Source: Lysobacteraceae bacterium
GTDB taxonomy: Bacteria > Pseudomonadota > Gammaproteobacteria > Steroidobacterales > Steroidobacteraceae
Direction: 5' to 3'
NCBI GenBank assembly: GCA_012516015.1
Contig: JAAYXG010000399.1
Span: 1 to 15,118 of the forward strand
DNA length: 15,118 nt
Positions 14,326 through 15,118 of the stretch are shown one piece after another. Each line of letters begins with the position of its first letter. Position 1 is the first letter of the stretch. Below the pieces are notes generated by a model. The model worked only from the letters and a program-made list of their open reading frames with translations. It was not told where the DNA came from and did no database searches. The position numbers and the translations under genes are program-made.

Positions 14326-15118
14326 ATGCACGTGTATTCCAACGTTCTCGAAATGATCGGTCGCACGCCGATGCTGCGGCTCACGCGCTTGGATGCCGGC
14401 CCATGCGAATTGTACTTGAAGCTCGAGTCGATGAACCCGGGCGGATCGATCAAGGACCGTATCGGCTTGTCGATGATCGAAGAGGCGGAGAAGCGCGGCG
14501 AGCTGAAGCCGGGCATGACGATCGTCGAAGCGACGGCCGGCAATACGGGGCTCGGTCTGGCGCTCGTCGCGGCACAGAAGGGCTATCGGCTCGTGCTCGT
14601 GATGCCGGACAAGATGAGTCAGGAAAAGATCTTCAACCTGCGTGCGCTCGGCGCGGAAGTCGTGCTCACGCGGTCCGATGTGGGCAAAGGTCATCCGGAG
14701 TACTACCAAGACCTCGGTGCGGCGATCGCAAAGCGGACCGGCGCGTACTTCATCAATCAATTCGCGAATCCCGACAATCCGAAAGCGCACGAGCTCACGA
14801 CCGCTCCCGAAATTTGGGAGCAGATGGAGGGCAAGCTCGATGCCGTCGTCGTCGGCGTGGGATCGAGCGGGACGATCGCGGGGCTCGCGGCATATTTCAA
14901 GAAGCACGCGCCCCATGTCGAACTCGTGCTCGCCGATCCACAAGGCTCGATTCTCGCCGAATACATCGCATCGGGCACGATGACGCAGAAAGGCTCGTGG
15001 CTCGTCGAAGGCATCGGCGAGGATTTCATTCCGTCGATTTGCGATTTCTCGTTGACGAAGCGCGCGTACAGCATTCCGGACGCGGAATCGTTTTCCGTCG
15101 CTCGCGAGCTGCTGCAGA
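14326..15118 (+). CDS. cbs: Cystathionine beta-synthase (partial, C-terminus outside window)
   Basis: This PLP enzyme condenses serine and homocysteine to cystathionine, or acts as a closely related cysteine synthase. The 264 visible residues are the N-terminal part of the fold-type II PLP domain. PLP lysine K43 lies in NPGGSIKDRIG, the substrate loop is EATAGNTG (68-75), and the phosphate-binding loop is GVGSSGTIAG (177-186). The stretch WLVEGIGEDFIPSICD (225-240) points to cystathionine beta-synthase rather than CysK or CysM. GGGGG ends 5 bases before the ATG at 14326. Whether a regulatory CBS-domain pair follows cannot be seen. It is divergent from prmC. Confidence 0.9.
   Translation, partial: MHVYSNVLEMIGRTPMLRLTRLDAGPCELYLKLESMNPGGSIKDRIGLSMIEEAEKRGELKPGMTIVEATAGNTGLGLALVAAQKGYRLVLVMPDKMSQEKIFNLRALGAEVVLTRSDVGKGHPEYYQDLGAAIAKRTGAYFINQFANPDNPKAHELTTAPEIWEQMEGKLDAVVVGVGSSGTIAGLAAYFKKHAPHVELVLADPQGSILAEYIASGTMTQKGSWLVEGIGEDFIPSICDFSLTKRAYSIPDAESFSVARELLQ

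Overview
This window looks like a chromosomal segment from a GC-rich gammaproteobacterium. I infer something near Xanthomonadales, Nevskiales or Steroidobacteraceae from the GC-rich codon use, the large NAD-glutamate dehydrogenase, the style of the 2-oxo acid dehydrogenase subunits and the short-form homogentisate dioxygenase. The taxonomy is inference and I could not test it by search. No rRNA, tRNA, CRISPR array, transposase or phage gene is visible, and no gene-free stretch exceeds about 210 bases.

Layout. Positions 1-3788 (minus) hold the N-terminal 1262 residues of a GDH-180 type NAD-glutamate dehydrogenase, cut by the window edge. Upstream of it on the same strand are the pyruvate dehydrogenase-type E2 (3980-5173), E1 beta (5361-6341) and E1 alpha (6551-7636), then a MarR-family regulator (7759-8253). 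Divergent from marR on the plus strand is a tyrosine/homogentisate catabolic cluster: hppD (8416-9507), hmgA (9713-10843) and fahA (10914-11903). Convergent with it are mtgA (11948-12649), ppiB (12664-13161) and prmC (13294-14157) on the minus strand. Divergent from prmC is the start of a cystathionine beta-synthase gene (14326 to the end).

How the genes fit together. HppD, HmgA and FahA convert 4-hydroxyphenylpyruvate through homogentisate to fumarate and acetoacetate; the maleylacetoacetate isomerase is not in the window. The E1/E2 genes make acetyl-CoA from pyruvate, or possibly acyl-CoA from a related 2-oxo acid, and the glutamate dehydrogenase feeds 2-oxoglutarate to the TCA cycle. MarR sits between the two carbon-catabolism units. 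A near-palindrome centred on CAATTG overlaps the -10 of its own likely promoter, in the shared region upstream of hppD. A consensus TATAAT box in the marR-E1 alpha gap probably starts the PDH unit.

The most striking signal is a repeat system at gene junctions. At five junctions between same-strand genes the unusually long spacer (about 130-210 bases) is built from two opposed arrays of short tandem repeats with period 7. Read along the coding strand, a G-rich heptad array begins at or overlaps the upstream stop codon, and its C-rich complement ends shortly before the downstream start codon. A unique 60-140 base centre lies between them. Each junction has its own heptad sequence, for example GGTTGAC, GGCTGGA, GGCGGAC, GGTTAGC or GGGGCTC, but the two arms of a junction match each other. 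A single-arm copy lies in frame inside the E2 coding sequence, where it encodes part of the linker after the lipoyl domain. Three C-rich arms share a boundary motif close to TCTGGCACC. Heptameric intergenic repeats are, as far as I recall, seen in Xanthomonadaceae genomes, so the family may not be wholly new; the stop-to-start geometry and the in-frame copy are the parts I would check first.
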